A stretch of DNA of 64,000 nt from CAJQLB01 sp041392065 (GTDB lineage: Bacteria; Bacteroidota; Bacteroidia; Flavobacteriales; Flavobacteriaceae): positions 1 to 64,000 of the forward strand of contig JAWKMU010000001.1 of the NCBI GenBank assembly GCA_041392065.1, read 5' to 3'. Under the pieces are notes generated by a model. That model worked only from the letters and a program-made list of their open reading frames with translations, was not told the DNA's origin and did no database searches. Made by a program: the position numbers and the translations under genes. Numbering within the stretch: position 1 is the stretch's first letter; each line of letters begins with the position of its first letter. Below, piece by piece: positions 42,476 to 52,932 of the stretch.

Positions 42476-44782
42476 ATGAATCAAAAATATATCGTTCCAG
42501 ATAATTGGTCAATAATTGAAAAAGGGTTCGACAAAACCAAAGTCGAATCTTCCGAAAGTCTCTTTAGCTTGGGTAATGGAGCTATGGGACAACGTGCCAA
42601 TTTTGAAGAAAAATATACAGGGCAAACCTTTCAAGGAAGTTACATAGCTGGTGTTTATTATCCAGATAAAACGCGTGTAGGCTGGTGGAAAAATGGCTAT
42701 CCTGAGTACTTTGCGAAAGTGCTAAACGCACCAAATTGGACTGGAATAAACGTATTGGCAAATGGCGAAGAATTAGACCTAAATACCTGTAAAGAAGTTA
42801 AAGATTTCTATCGCGAATTAAACATGCGAGAAGGTTGGTTGTCAAGAGAATTTATTGCAATATTGCAAAACGGAACGCAAATACAAGTAAAAACAAAACG
42901 CTTCTTATCTTTAGATTTAGACGAATTAGGAGCTATAGAATATCAAGTTACACCACTAAATAAAGATGCTCAAATAGTTTTCAAACCGTATTTAGATGCA
43001 GGTATAAAAAATGAAGATTCCAATTGGGATGATACCTTTTGGAACGTTACCAAAGTCGCTCACGAAAATCAGCAAGCTTTTATTGAGGCGCATACCATGA
43101 AAACACATTTCCATACCTGTACGTTTATGGAATCCAAAGTGTTTATAGACAATAACGAGTTGGTTATTTCTCCAAAAACATCAGCAACCGAAGCCAAAAT
43201 AGTTTTTGAATACGAAGCCAATGTAACAAAAAATCAAACCTATACTATTCATAAATTTGGAGGTTATACGGTTGACAGAAATCACGATGCCAAAACACTT
43301 ATTCAAGCTGCTAAAAAAACACTCAAACAAGGTGTTTTATTAGGGTTTAATGAATTGCTTGAAAAACAAAAACAGTCTTGGGCAACTATTTGGCAAATGG
43401 CAGATATTACTATTGAAGGTGATGTTGAAGCACAACAAGGTATTCGTTTTAATATTTTTCAACTCAATCAAACCTATTTAGGAAAAGATGCACGTTTAAA
43501 TATTGGTCCAAAAGGCTTTACTGGCGAGAAATATGGTGGTAGCACCTATTGGGACACCGAAGCCTATTGTTTGCCATTTTATATGGCTACAAAAAATCAA
43601 GAGGTAGCCAAAAACCTATTGGCTTATAGGTATAATCATTTAGAAAAAGCGATTGAAAATGCTAAAAAATTAGGCTTTTCAAATGGTGCTGCATTGTACC
43701 CAATGGTAACTATGAATGGTGAAGAATGTCATAACGAATGGGAAATTACCTTTGAAGAAATTCACCGAAATGGTGCTATTGCCTTTGCCATTTTTAATTA
43801 CTATCGCTTTACAGGCGATTACAGTTACATTCCAGAAAAAGGATTGGAAGTACTAATTGGTATTGCCAGATTTTGGATACAAAGAGCCAATTTTTCAACT
43901 CAAAAACAAAAGTACGTTATCCTTGGCGTAACAGGACCAAACGAGTATGAAAATAATGTGAACAACAATTGGTACACTAACTATATTGCTAAATGGTGTA
44001 TTGAATATGCTTTGGAAAATATTGAAAAAGTTAAAGAAGGGTATCACGATGATTATTTAAGGATAATTGGAAAGACAAATATTTCTGATGACGAATTACA
44101 CCATTGGGGAAAAGTGGCAGAACAAATGTATTTCCCTTATTCCGAAGAACATGGTGTGTATCTTCAACAAGATGGCTTTTTGGATAAGGAGTTAATTACG
44201 GTAAAAGATTTAGATAAATCCCAAAGACCAATAAATCAGAAATGGTCATGGGATCACATTTTACGTTCGCCATACATCAAACAAGCTGATACGCTTCAAG
44301 GATTTTACTTTTTTGAAGACCATTTCACAACAGAAGAATTAGAAAAACATTTCGATTTTTACGAACCTTTTACGGTTCACGAAAGTTCATTGTCGCCTTG
44401 TGTGCATAGTATTCAAGCAGCAAAATTGAATAGAATGGAGCAAGCTTATACATTCTATTTAAGAACTTCAAGATTAGATTTAGACGATTATAATAAAGAA
44501 GTTCACGAAGGTTTACATATAACCTCAATGGCTGGAACGTGGATGAGTATAGTTGAAGGTTTTGGAGGCATGCGAATTAAAAGTGATAAACTGTCTTTTG
44601 AACCTAAAATACCAAAACAATGGAAAGGTTATTCGTTTAAAATAAATTTTAGAAATCAGATTGTAAAAGTAAACGTGGAACAACACCAAACCAGTTTTGA
44701 AGTAGAAGGTGATAATGAATTGGAAGTTTATGTGAATAATGAGTTAGTTACTATTTCACCAAATAGTTTCGTAACAATATAA
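42476..44782 (+). CDS. GH65 maltose phosphorylase-like enzyme
   Basis: A 768-residue family GH65 enzyme that phosphorolyses maltose (or a related disaccharide) to glucose and beta-glucose 1-phosphate. ESLFSLGNGAMGQRANFEE is the start of the N-domain; the catalytic barrel includes GPKGFTGEKYGGSTYWDTEAYCLPF, YPMVTMNGEECHNEWEITFEEIHRNG (general acid Glu in NEWEIT, residues 420-425) and VLGVTGPNEYENNVNNNWYTNYIA. There is no signal peptide, so it is cytosolic. The pairing with pgmB strongly supports a phosphorylase rather than a hydrolase. Trehalose or kojibiose specificity cannot be excluded from sequence alone. Confidence 0.93.
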   Translation: MNQKYIVPDNWSIIEKGFDKTKVESSESLFSLGNGAMGQRANFEEKYTGQTFQGSYIAGVYYPDKTRVGWWKNGYPEYFAKVLNAPNWTGINVLANGEELDLNTCKEVKDFYRELNMREGWLSREFIAILQNGTQIQVKTKRFLSLDLDELGAIEYQVTPLNKDAQIVFKPYLDAGIKNEDSNWDDTFWNVTKVAHENQQAFIEAHTMKTHFHTCTFMESKVFIDNNELVISPKTSATEAKIVFEYEANVTKNQTYTIHKFGGYTVDRNHDAKTLIQAAKKTLKQGVLLGFNELLEKQKQSWATIWQMADITIEGDVEAQQGIRFNIFQLNQTYLGKDARLNIGPKGFTGEKYGGSTYWDTEAYCLPFYMATKNQEVAKNLLAYRYNHLEKAIENAKKLGFSNGAALYPMVTMNGEECHNEWEITFEEIHRNGAIAFAIFNYYRFTGDYSYIPEKGLEVLIGIARFWIQRANFSTQKQKYVILGVTGPNEYENNVNNNWYTNYIAKWCIEYALENIEKVKEGYHDDYLRIIGKTNISDDELHHWGKVAEQMYFPYSEEHGVYLQQDGFLDKELITVKDLDKSQRPINQKWSWDHILRSPYIKQADTLQGFYFFEDHFTTEELEKHFDFYEPFTVHESSLSPCVHSIQAAKLNRMEQAYTFYLRTSRLDLDDYNKEVHEGLHITSMAGTWMSIVEGFGGMRIKSDKLSFEPKIPKQWKGYSFKINFRNQIVKVNVEQHQTSFEVEGDNELEVYVNNELVTISPNSFVTI

Positions 44783-44787
44783 GTAGT

Positions 44788-44876
44788 TGTCATTCCGCAC
44801 TTGATGGGGAATCTCAAAAAAAGATTACCACAGCAAATTGTCACCTTGTGTGTGTCACACTGAGCTTGTCGAAGTG
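44788..44876. repeat. Short repeat elements between the GH65 and GH13 genes
   Basis: TGTCATTCCGCACTTGATGG (44788-44807, then GGAATCTC) and a second unit with CTGAGCTTGTCGAAGTG (44860-44876) resemble short intergenic repeats common in Bacteroidota. Related copies are in mvaD (59153-59205) and at 60840-60863. The rest of this 136-base gap holds no gene. Confidence 0.7.
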
Positions 44877-44918
44877 CAGTTGAGAGAAATTTGCTCCGCA
44901 ATGCCAAAAGAATAAAAA

Positions 44919-46844
44919 ATGAAAAAATTACTCATCATTCTGTTAGTTACATTCACCGCTTGCAAACAGCAAGTAAATGAAGAAACAACAGTACATCAAA
45001 CCGAAGTTTCCAACACGTATTTAGAACGCGTTGAACCACCAAATTGGTGGATTGACATGAAAAACAATTCGCTTCAACTGTTAGTTCATCATAAAAATAT
45101 TGGCAGCACAACACCAGAAATCTCCTATCAAGGCGTTACTATTGATAAAATTCACAAAGCCAAAAGTCCAAACTATTTATTTATAGATTTAAACATTTCA
45201 GAAACTACAAAAGCTGGAAAATTTGATATTGTTTTTAATTCTGAAAATGGAGAAAAACAAACGCATACTTACGAATTAAAAAATAGAAACAAAAAACCAG
45301 AGGATTATGTTGGTTTTAATAGTTCAGACGCTATTTACCTCATTACACCAGACCGCTTTGCTAATGCTAAACCAGAAAATGATGCTTTTGAAAATCTAAA
45401 CGAAAAAACAATAGATAGAACCAACGACTACGCACGACATGGCGGCGATATTCAAGGTATAACCAATCATCTGGATTATATTTCAGAAATGGGCTTTACA
45501 GCCATTTGGCCTTGTCCGTTGCTTACTAACGATATGCCTCGCTGGTCGTATCATGGTTATGCTATTACCGATTTGTATGAAATCGATCCACGTTTTGGAA
45601 CGCTTCAGGAGTATTTAGAGTTATCTGAAAAAGCAAATGAAAAAGGCATTAAGCTCATCATGGACCAAGTAGCCAATCACTGCGGATTAAAACATTGGTG
45701 GATGCAAGATTTACCGTTTGAAGATTGGGTTAACAATCAAAAAAATTACGAAGAAAATATAGATAAATGGAATTGGGAAACCAATATAGGTTCCAACCAT
45801 AGGCGAACAACCAATCAAGACATTTACGCTTCAGAAGTAGATAGAAAAGGAAATAACGAAGGTTGGTTTGTTTCGGATATGCCAGACTTAAATCAGCGCA
45901 ATCCATTTATGGCAAAATACATCATTCAAAACAGTATTTGGTGGATTGAAACGGCTCATTTAGGCGGAATTCGTCAAGACACTTATCCATATCCAGACAA
46001 AAACTTTATGAGTGATTGGGCTGGTGCTATTATGAACGAATATCCTAATTTTTCTATTGTTGGCGAAGAATGGAGCTACAATCCGTTGTTGATTGGTTAT
46101 TGGCAAGAAGGAGCAAACAATAGAGATGGTTACGATTCAAATTTAAGCTCTACTATGGATTTTGCCATGCAATCCAATATAGTAAATGCTTTAAACGAAA
46201 ACGAATCTTGGGATAATGGCTTGATAAAAATTTATGATGGTTTAGCAAACGATTTTCATTATGCGTCGCCAAAAGACATCATGATTTTTCCAGACAATCA
46301 CGATATGAGCCGAATTTTTACCCAATTAAAAGGCGATATTCAAAATACCAAAATGGCGTTGGCTTCGGTTTTAACCTTACCTCGAACTCCTCAAATTTAT
46401 TATGGTACCGAAATTTTAATGAACGATTTTAAAAAACCAGGCGATCATGGTTTGTTACGAGGTGATTTTCCTGGCGGTTGGCAAGGTGATACAGCCAATG
46501 TGTTTACAGGCGAAGGTTTATCTAATGAGCAAAAGGATATGCAACATTTCCTAAAAACAGTATTAAATTACCGTAAAAACAGTGAGGCTATTCATAACGG
46601 AAAAACAGTGCACTTTGCACCATTTATGGGAACCTACTTTTTATTCAGAATTGTTGATGGCGAAACAGTTGTAATGATTTTAAATAAAAACGAAGAACCA
46701 ATAACGATAGACCTAAAACGCTATACCGAAATTGGGCTTAACGGAAAAACATTAAAAAATATAATAACTGGCGAAAATTTCCATTGGGAAGATGCCATTA
46801 CATTTAACAAAAAAGGAGTAACCCTATTAACAACTAAAAATTAA
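44919..46844 (+). CDS. GH13 neopullulanase/cyclomaltodextrinase-like lipoprotein (SusA-like)
   Basis: A 641-residue lipoprotein (MKKLLIILLVTFTACKQQ, lipid Cys15). An N-terminal beta domain (PPNWWIDMKNNSLQLLVHHKNIG) precedes the GH13 barrel from about residue 130 (DAIYLITPDRFANA). Catalytic residues are Asp354 in GIRQDTYPYPD, Glu383 in SIVGEEWSYN and the Asp of FPDNHDMSRIF. GTPQ/ YYGTEILMNDF follow. The order and architecture match SusA-type periplasmic enzymes that cut maltooligosaccharides or cyclodextrins. It starts the second part of the operon behind the repeat-containing gap. Confidence 0.92.
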   Translation: MKKLLIILLVTFTACKQQVNEETTVHQTEVSNTYLERVEPPNWWIDMKNNSLQLLVHHKNIGSTTPEISYQGVTIDKIHKAKSPNYLFIDLNISETTKAGKFDIVFNSENGEKQTHTYELKNRNKKPEDYVGFNSSDAIYLITPDRFANAKPENDAFENLNEKTIDRTNDYARHGGDIQGITNHLDYISEMGFTAIWPCPLLTNDMPRWSYHGYAITDLYEIDPRFGTLQEYLELSEKANEKGIKLIMDQVANHCGLKHWWMQDLPFEDWVNNQKNYEENIDKWNWETNIGSNHRRTTNQDIYASEVDRKGNNEGWFVSDMPDLNQRNPFMAKYIIQNSIWWIETAHLGGIRQDTYPYPDKNFMSDWAGAIMNEYPNFSIVGEEWSYNPLLIGYWQEGANNRDGYDSNLSSTMDFAMQSNIVNALNENESWDNGLIKIYDGLANDFHYASPKDIMIFPDNHDMSRIFTQLKGDIQNTKMALASVLTLPRTPQIYYGTEILMNDFKKPGDHGLLRGDFPGGWQGDTANVFTGEGLSNEQKDMQHFLKTVLNYRKNSEAIHNGKTVHFAPFMGTYFLFRIVDGETVVMILNKNEEPITIDLKRYTEIGLNGKTLKNIITGENFHWEDAITFNKKGVTLLTTKN

Positions 46845-46936
46845 AAATGAAACATGCATCAACTTTTTCAGATAGACCTCAGGGTAATTATTATGGATGT
46901 TACATCTAACCAATAAAAAACAATAAATATAAACAC

Positions 46937-47905
46937 ATGAAACAAATTTTTCTATGTTTTTTAATCTCCTTATTGGTGTCGTGCAAACAAACCAAAACCG
47001 AACCATTAGAGGGTGCAGGTGACAAACCTGATTTTGAAGCTGCACCATTAGAAAATGCATCTCTAGCGTCTGGAACTTTATTTAGAGTAGAGCAATTTCC
47101 ATCTCAATACATTAAACCACGTTCTGTTGATATTTGGCTACCAGATAACTATTCAAATAACGAAAAATTTAGCGTGCTTTATATGCACGATGGTCAAATG
47201 CTTTTTGATAGTACAACTACTTGGAATAAACAAGAATGGAAAGTAGATGAATGGGCTTCAAAATTAATGGATGAAAATATGACGAGGAATTTTATTGTTG
47301 TAGCAGTCTATAACATTTCTGAAATTAGATGGCAAGATTTATACCCTCAGAAATCATTTAATTATTTAGAGAAAACTGTTCAAGATTCTCTAACTGATTT
47401 ATCCGGAAAAATGAACATAAAATTAAATGGTGATAACTATCTTAAATTTCTTGTAGAAGAAGTAAAACCATATATTGATAAAACATATTCAGTGCGTACA
47501 GACCAATCAAACACGTTTGTAATGGGCTCAAGTATGGGAGGATTGATGTCTATGTATGCTATTTCAGAATACCCTGAAGTTTTTGGTGGCGCTGCTTGTA
47601 TATCCACACATTGGGTTGGTGCAAGTCCAGTAGATAATAATCCACATCCAAAAGCAATATTCAGTTATATGAAAGATAATTTCCCTAAAGCAGGAAATCA
47701 TAAAGTCTATTTTGATTATGGAAATTTAACTTTAGATGCCTACTATCCTCAGTATGCTCCAAATGTAGATGAAATTTTAAAAGAAAAAGGGTATGGTTTA
47801 AATGATTCGAGAAATTTATTTTTTGAAGGAACTGATCATTCTGAAAATTCATGGAATCAACGACTCAACATTTCTCTTGAATTTTTATTAGGTAACAATA
47901 ATTAA
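46937..47905 (+). CDS. Exported alpha/beta-hydrolase esterase, lipoprotein
   Basis: A 322-residue lipoprotein (MKQIFLCFLISLLVSCKQTK, Cys16) of the enterochelin-esterase-like (esterase D-type) group. VDIWLPDNYSNNEKFSVLYMHDGQMLFDSTTTWNKQEWKVDEW is the characteristic strand region; the nucleophile Ser is in FVMGSSMGGLMSMYAIS and a catalytic His is in FEGTDHSENSW. It resembles the esterase module of the next gene. Its place in an alpha-glucan operon suggests removal of ester groups from glucan, or another ester substrate; this is not shown. It is 12 bases upstream of the fusion gene. Confidence 0.85.
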   Translation: MKQIFLCFLISLLVSCKQTKTEPLEGAGDKPDFEAAPLENASLASGTLFRVEQFPSQYIKPRSVDIWLPDNYSNNEKFSVLYMHDGQMLFDSTTTWNKQEWKVDEWASKLMDENMTRNFIVVAVYNISEIRWQDLYPQKSFNYLEKTVQDSLTDLSGKMNIKLNGDNYLKFLVEEVKPYIDKTYSVRTDQSNTFVMGSSMGGLMSMYAISEYPEVFGGAACISTHWVGASPVDNNPHPKAIFSYMKDNFPKAGNHKVYFDYGNLTLDAYYPQYAPNVDEILKEKGYGLNDSRNLFFEGTDHSENSWNQRLNISLEFLLGNNN

Positions 47906-47917
47906 GCAATTTTTTGA

Positions 47918-50900
47918 ATGAGATTTAAATTATCAATACTTTTTTTTACGATTTGCAATTTTGTCATAGCTCAGGTCACATTTATCATTACTCAATTGCC
48001 TGAAACACATGATTTTAACAACGATATTTACATTTCTGGTAATTTTGAAGGTTGGACAGGTGGAAACGATGCTTATAAATTATCAAAATTAGACAACCAA
48101 TACTCTATTACGCTTCCAAAAGAAAAGTCATGCAATGTACTGTTTAAGTTCACGATGGGTTCTTGGGAATTTGAGGAATTAAATGCCAATGGAGAAAAAA
48201 TAGACAATAGAAATTATTCGTGTAAAAACGAGCCTGAAACAATATATATCGCCATAAAAAATTGGGGACCAGCAGATGATATTGTAAAATCTACGGCACA
48301 AAAAAATGTAAGCGTATTATCCGAAACATTTAAAATACCTCAATTAGATAGAGAACGACGAGTTTGGTTGTATCTACCTCCAGATTATGATAATTCTAAA
48401 GAAAATTATCCAGTATTATACATGCACGATGCACAAAATATTTTTGATACAAAAACATCGTATGCAGGCGAATGGAATGTAGACGAAACGTTAAATAGCC
48501 TATTTTACGAATCTGGATTTAAAATGATTGTTGTTGGCATTGATAATGGAGGCGACAAACGTTTGGATGAATACTCGCCATGGACTAATACAAAATATGG
48601 TGGTGGCGAAGGCAACAAATATGTAGATTTTATTGTCAATACTTTAAAACCTTACATTGATAAAAATTACCGAACCATAACCAACAAAGACAATACTGCA
48701 ATTTTTGGTAGTTCAATGGGTGGATTAATTTCACATTATGCAGCCTTAAAATATCCAAACGTTTTTGGAAAAATTGGAGTGTATTCTCCATCGTTTTGGT
48801 TTGCTCCCGAGGTTAATGAGTTCTCAAAACAAAAAGGAAATATTCAAGACACTAAAATGTATTTTTTAGCTGGTGGAAAAGAAGGTGTTGATGCAGGTTT
48901 TGATGAAATAAGCCAAACAGTCATTGACATGAATAACATGATGGATGTTTTAACTAAAGCTGGCTTCCCTTCCGAAAACATGACATCTAAAATTGTTCCT
49001 GAAGGTGAACACAACGAAAAACTTTGGCGAGACAATTTTGAAGAAGCCATTACTTGGTTATTTCCTGAGTCTAAAAAAGAGAGAGAGTTTAAGAATATTG
49101 AACAAACAAAAAATGGATTAATTATAAATGTAAGTGATGGTCAATACATTATTAAATTTTATTCTTCTAAAATTATCGAAACCACATTTATACCTATAGG
49201 TCAGAAGCGTATTGATAATTCACATGCTGTAGCTTTGCAACCAAATAAAGTTGACATAAATTCAATACTTGCCCATGGTTTTCCAAAGCAATTTTTTTTA
49301 ACCGATGGAATTAGTGTAATAGTAAATCAGAAACCTTTCAAAATCTCTTATACATACAAAAACAAACCAATCCTTTCCGAAGGTAAAGGCTATCATAAAA
49401 CAGAGTATGGAGAAGCTATTCAATTAAACATTACTGAAGACGAAGTCTTATATGGAGGTGGAGCCAGAGCTTTAGGTATGAATCGTCGTGGTAATCGTTT
49501 GCAATTGTATAACAAGGCAGATTATGGCTACGAAACTCATAGCGAGTTAATGAATTACACCATGCCAATTGTAATATCTTCAAATCAGTATATGGTTCAT
49601 TTTGATAATACTCCAATTGGATATTTGGATTTAGATAGTAAAAACAATAACACATTAACTTACGAAACCATTTCAGGAAGAAAAACTTATCAAGTAATCG
49701 CTGGTGATTCGTGGTTGGATTTAATAAATAATTACACCAATTTAACAGGGAAACAGCCATTGCCACCACGTTGGGCTTTAGGTAATTTTTCAAGTCGTTT
49801 TGGCTATCATTCGCAAGAAGAAACCGAAAAAACCATCGATAAATTTAAAGAAGACAATATTCCTGTTGATGCTATTATTCTGGATTTATATTGGTTCGGA
49901 AAAGACATCCAAGGCACAATGGGAAATTTGGAAGTGTATAGAGATTCGTTTCCAGATTTTGAGGGAATGGTAAAACGTTTAAATGATAAAGGTGTAAAAA
50001 CCGTTGCCATAACCGAACCTTTCGTGCTTACAACCTCAAATCGTTGGGAAGAAGCTGTAAAAGAAGATGTTTTAGCAAAAGATTCAATAGGAAATCCTTT
50101 TACGTTTGATTTTTATTTTGGTAACACTGGATTGATAGATATTTACAAACCTAAGGCTGAACAATGGTTTTGGGACATCTATAAAAATGAAATTATCAGT
50201 AAAGGAGTAAAAGGTATTTGGGGAGATTTAGGCGAACCAGAAGTGCATCCTTCAAAATTAATTCATGCCACTGGAACTGCAGATGAAGTTCATAATATAT
50301 ATGGTCATGATTGGGCTCGTTTGGTTTATGAAGGCTATCAACGCGATTTTCCAGAGCAACGTCCTTTTATTTTAATGAGAGCAGGTTATTCTGGCTCACA
50401 ACGCTATGGTTTAATTCCTTGGTCTGGAGATGTTAACAGAACTTGGGGCGGATTGCAAAGTCAAACCGAGATTGCTATGCAAATGGCTATGCAAGGTCTG
50501 GCCTATATGCATTCGGATTTAGGTGGTTTTGCAGGTGCTAATCTTGATGATGAACTCTATACACGTTGGTTGCAGTATGGCGTTTTTCAACCTATTTTTA
50601 GACCACATGCACAAGAAGAAGTACCAAGTGAGCCTGTTTTTAGAGAGGAAAAAACAAAACAATTGGCAAAGCAATCAATCGAATTACGTTACAAATTGTT
50701 GCCTTATAATTATACGTTGGCTTTTGAAAATAATCAAAAAGGAACACCTTTCATGCGACCATTGTTCTTTGAAGAACCAGAGAACGAAAACCAATTGGTT
50801 AATTCAAAAACTTATTTATGGGGAAATGATTTTTTAGTGTCGCCTATTGTAAATCCAAAAGTCATAGAACAAGAAGTCTATTTCCCAAAAGACAATTTGT

Positions 50901-51418
50901 GGTTCGATTTTTATACAAATGAAGAAATTGAAGGCGGACAAACTAAAACAATTTCTACAACTATTTCTTCAATTCCAACTTTTGTAAGAGCAGGAGCGTT
51001 TATTCCAATGGCAAATTTGGTGCAATCTACAGATGATTATAATCTTAATACTTTCGATTTGCATTATTACCACGATTCAACCATAGAAGTAAGCGAAAGA
51101 CAAGTGTATAATGACGATGGTTTAACACCAAATGCTTATGAAAAGGGTATGTTTGAGTTGCTGGAGTTTGAAGCCGAAATAGAAAAAAACTGTTTAGAAA
51201 TAGAATTTGAAGCAGAAACAGGAACCAACTTCAAAACAAATAATAAGAAGATTCAACTTATAGTTCATAATATAGAACGTGAACCAAAAAACATAAAAAC
51301 AAACGGAAAGAAAACAAAATACGTTTGGAATTCAACTACAAAACAATTAACAGTTCCAGTAACTTGGAACACCGCAAAAGAGACAGAAATAAAAATTAAT
51401 TTTAAAAACAAACGATGA
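47918..51418 (+). CDS. Esterase-GH31 alpha-glucosidase fusion with N-terminal starch-binding-like domain
   Basis: A 1166-residue exported protein (signal peptide MRFKLSILFFTICNFVIAQ). Domain order: an E-set/CBM20-like module (about 20-115, FIITQLPETHDFNNDIYISGNFEGWTGG), an enterochelin-esterase-like domain (about 130-385, YLPPDYDNSKENYPVLYMHDAQN, nucleophile Ser266 in GSSMGG, His365 in GEHNEKLW), and a GH31 catalytic region (about 400-1166). GH31 residues are the nucleophile Asp770 (GIWGDLGEPEV) and acid/base Asp838 (PWSGDVNRTWGG), and DAIILDLYWF belongs to the barrel. It would release glucose from alpha-glucooligosaccharides. Its end overlaps the next GH13 gene by four bases. Confidence 0.9.
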   Translation: MRFKLSILFFTICNFVIAQVTFIITQLPETHDFNNDIYISGNFEGWTGGNDAYKLSKLDNQYSITLPKEKSCNVLFKFTMGSWEFEELNANGEKIDNRNYSCKNEPETIYIAIKNWGPADDIVKSTAQKNVSVLSETFKIPQLDRERRVWLYLPPDYDNSKENYPVLYMHDAQNIFDTKTSYAGEWNVDETLNSLFYESGFKMIVVGIDNGGDKRLDEYSPWTNTKYGGGEGNKYVDFIVNTLKPYIDKNYRTITNKDNTAIFGSSMGGLISHYAALKYPNVFGKIGVYSPSFWFAPEVNEFSKQKGNIQDTKMYFLAGGKEGVDAGFDEISQTVIDMNNMMDVLTKAGFPSENMTSKIVPEGEHNEKLWRDNFEEAITWLFPESKKEREFKNIEQTKNGLIINVSDGQYIIKFYSSKIIETTFIPIGQKRIDNSHAVALQPNKVDINSILAHGFPKQFFLTDGISVIVNQKPFKISYTYKNKPILSEGKGYHKTEYGEAIQLNITEDEVLYGGGARALGMNRRGNRLQLYNKADYGYETHSELMNYTMPIVISSNQYMVHFDNTPIGYLDLDSKNNNTLTYETISGRKTYQVIAGDSWLDLINNYTNLTGKQPLPPRWALGNFSSRFGYHSQEETEKTIDKFKEDNIPVDAIILDLYWFGKDIQGTMGNLEVYRDSFPDFEGMVKRLNDKGVKTVAITEPFVLTTSNRWEEAVKEDVLAKDSIGNPFTFDFYFGNTGLIDIYKPKAEQWFWDIYKNEIISKGVKGIWGDLGEPEVHPSKLIHATGTADEVHNIYGHDWARLVYEGYQRDFPEQRPFILMRAGYSGSQRYGLIPWSGDVNRTWGGLQSQTEIAMQMAMQGLAYMHSDLGGFAGANLDDELYTRWLQYGVFQPIFRPHAQEEVPSEPVFREEKTKQLAKQSIELRYKLLPYNYTLAFENNQKGTPFMRPLFFEEPENENQLVNSKTYLWGNDFLVSPIVNPKVIEQEVYFPKDNLWFDFYTNEEIEGGQTKTISTTISSIPTFVRAGAFIPMANLVQSTDDYNLNTFDLHYYHDSTIEVSERQVYNDDGLTPNAYEKGMFELLEFEAEIEKNCLEIEFEAETGTNFKTNNKKIQLIVHNIEREPKNIKTNGKKTKYVWNSTTKQLTVPVTWNTAKETEIKINFKNKR

Positions 51419-52857
51419 AAAAAACAGCAATTCTTTTAATAGCCATATTAAGTTTGGTTTCGTGCAAAAAAGAAAAAGAAACACCTATAATTGAAGAAAC
51501 CACAACTGAAGAAGTAGTCCAAATTCAACCTATAAATGATGATATTTTAGAGACCGCAGTAATTTACGAAGCTAACATTCGTCAATATTCCGAAGAAGGT
51601 TCATTTAATGCGTTCACAAAAGACATTCCGCAGTTAAAACAATTAGGCGTAAAAGTAATTTGGTTGATGCCAATTTTCCCTATTTCAGAAACCAAAAGAA
51701 AAGCAACAGGTGGCGATTTTGCTCATCTTATAGAAGACGAAGCCGAAAGAGCTAAAATGTTGGGAAGCTACTATGCCGTTACAGATTACACAAAAGTAAA
51801 CCCAGAATTTGGGAATATTGATGATTTTAGGGAGTTGGTAAAAACTGCACACAACAATGGTATTTATGTTATTCTGGATTGGGTGCCAAACCACACAGGT
51901 TGGGATCATATTTGGATAAAAGAAAAACCAGATTACTACACACAAAATGAAAAGGGTGAAATTATAGACCCAACAAATCCAGAAACTGGAGAATCTTGGG
52001 GTTGGGCTGATGTAGCCGATTTAAATTATGACAATCAAGAAATGCGTAAAGAAATGATTGAAGACATGAAATATTGGATTACAGAAGAAGGTGTAGATGG
52101 TTTTAGATGCGATGTTGCAGGTGCAGTTCCGCAAGATTTTTGGGAACAGGCAATTCCAGAATTACGCAAACAAAAAGACATTTTCATGTTAGCCGAAGCT
52201 TGGGAACCAGAATTAATGAAAGGTAAAGGATTGTTTGATATGGCTTATGGTTGGGGAACACACCATAGAATGAACGAAATGGCACAAGGAAAAGACGATG
52301 TAAGTGCTTGGGATAACAGAATGAAAGAAATTTCAGAACAGTATGAAGCCGATGATATTTTAATGAATTTTATAACCAACCACGATGAAAATTCTTGGAA
52401 TGGCACTATTGAAGAGCGAATGGGAAAAGCTGCTGATGCAATGTTGGCATTAAGTTATGTAGCTCCTGGAATGCCTTTAATTTATTCAGGTCAAGAATAT
52501 GGATTAAACCACAGACTTAAATTCTTTGAAAAAGACCAAATCCCAAAAACCAAAGGCAATGTTTGGAATCTTCTTGAGAAATTAGGAACACTTAAAAACT
52601 CCAATCCTGCATTAAATGGAGGAAAACAAGCAGCTTCATACGTGAGAATTGACACTAATAACGATTACGTTTTAGCCTTTAAACGCAGTAAAGATGGTAA
52701 AGAAGTGCTTTACATTGGAAATTTTTCAAATGAAAAACAAAATGTTACTATTCCTTTAAAAGGCTCATTTACAGAATATATAACCAATTCTAAATTGGAG
52801 CTTAATAACAGTACTATCAATCTTGAACCTTGGGGATATAAAGTATTAATAAATTAA
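51415..52857 (+). CDS. GH13 alpha-amylase-like lipoprotein
   Basis: A 480-residue lipoprotein (MKKTAILLIAILSLVSCKKEK, Cys17). The GH13 barrel begins at AVIYEANIRQYSEEGSFNAFTKDIPQLKQLGVKVIWLMPIFPI. Catalytic residues are Asp233 (DGFRCDVAGAVP), Glu261 (IFMLAEAWEPE) and the Asp of NFITNHDENSWNG. It is smaller than the other two GH13 proteins in this locus and lacks both N-terminal beta domain and T9SS tail; it is probably periplasmic. It overlaps the GH31 fusion by four bases and ends the operon at a strong terminator. Confidence 0.92.
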   Translation: MKKTAILLIAILSLVSCKKEKETPIIEETTTEEVVQIQPINDDILETAVIYEANIRQYSEEGSFNAFTKDIPQLKQLGVKVIWLMPIFPISETKRKATGGDFAHLIEDEAERAKMLGSYYAVTDYTKVNPEFGNIDDFRELVKTAHNNGIYVILDWVPNHTGWDHIWIKEKPDYYTQNEKGEIIDPTNPETGESWGWADVADLNYDNQEMRKEMIEDMKYWITEEGVDGFRCDVAGAVPQDFWEQAIPELRKQKDIFMLAEAWEPELMKGKGLFDMAYGWGTHHRMNEMAQGKDDVSAWDNRMKEISEQYEADDILMNFITNHDENSWNGTIEERMGKAADAMLALSYVAPGMPLIYSGQEYGLNHRLKFFEKDQIPKTKGNVWNLLEKLGTLKNSNPALNGGKQAASYVRIDTNNDYVLAFKRSKDGKEVLYIGNFSNEKQNVTIPLKGSFTEYITNSKLELNNSTINLEPWGYKVLIN

Positions 52858-52877
52858 TCTAACTAACTTATTCAATT

Positions 52878-52913
52878 AAAAAAAGGCTTCAGTATATGTT
52901 GAAGCCTTTTTTT
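52878..52913. terminator. Bidirectional Rho-independent terminator
   Basis: AAAAAAAGGCTTCA and TGAAGCCTTTTTTT form a perfect stem around an eight-base loop, symmetrical with A and T runs, placed between the convergent GH13 and erythromycin-esterase-like genes. Confidence 0.93.
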
Positions 52914-52932
52914 ATAGAAAAATGTATTTTGT

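Noticed and set aside
49431..49793. Minus-strand open frame of 120 residues
   Set aside because: It lies within the GH31 region whose catalytic residues are on the plus strand.
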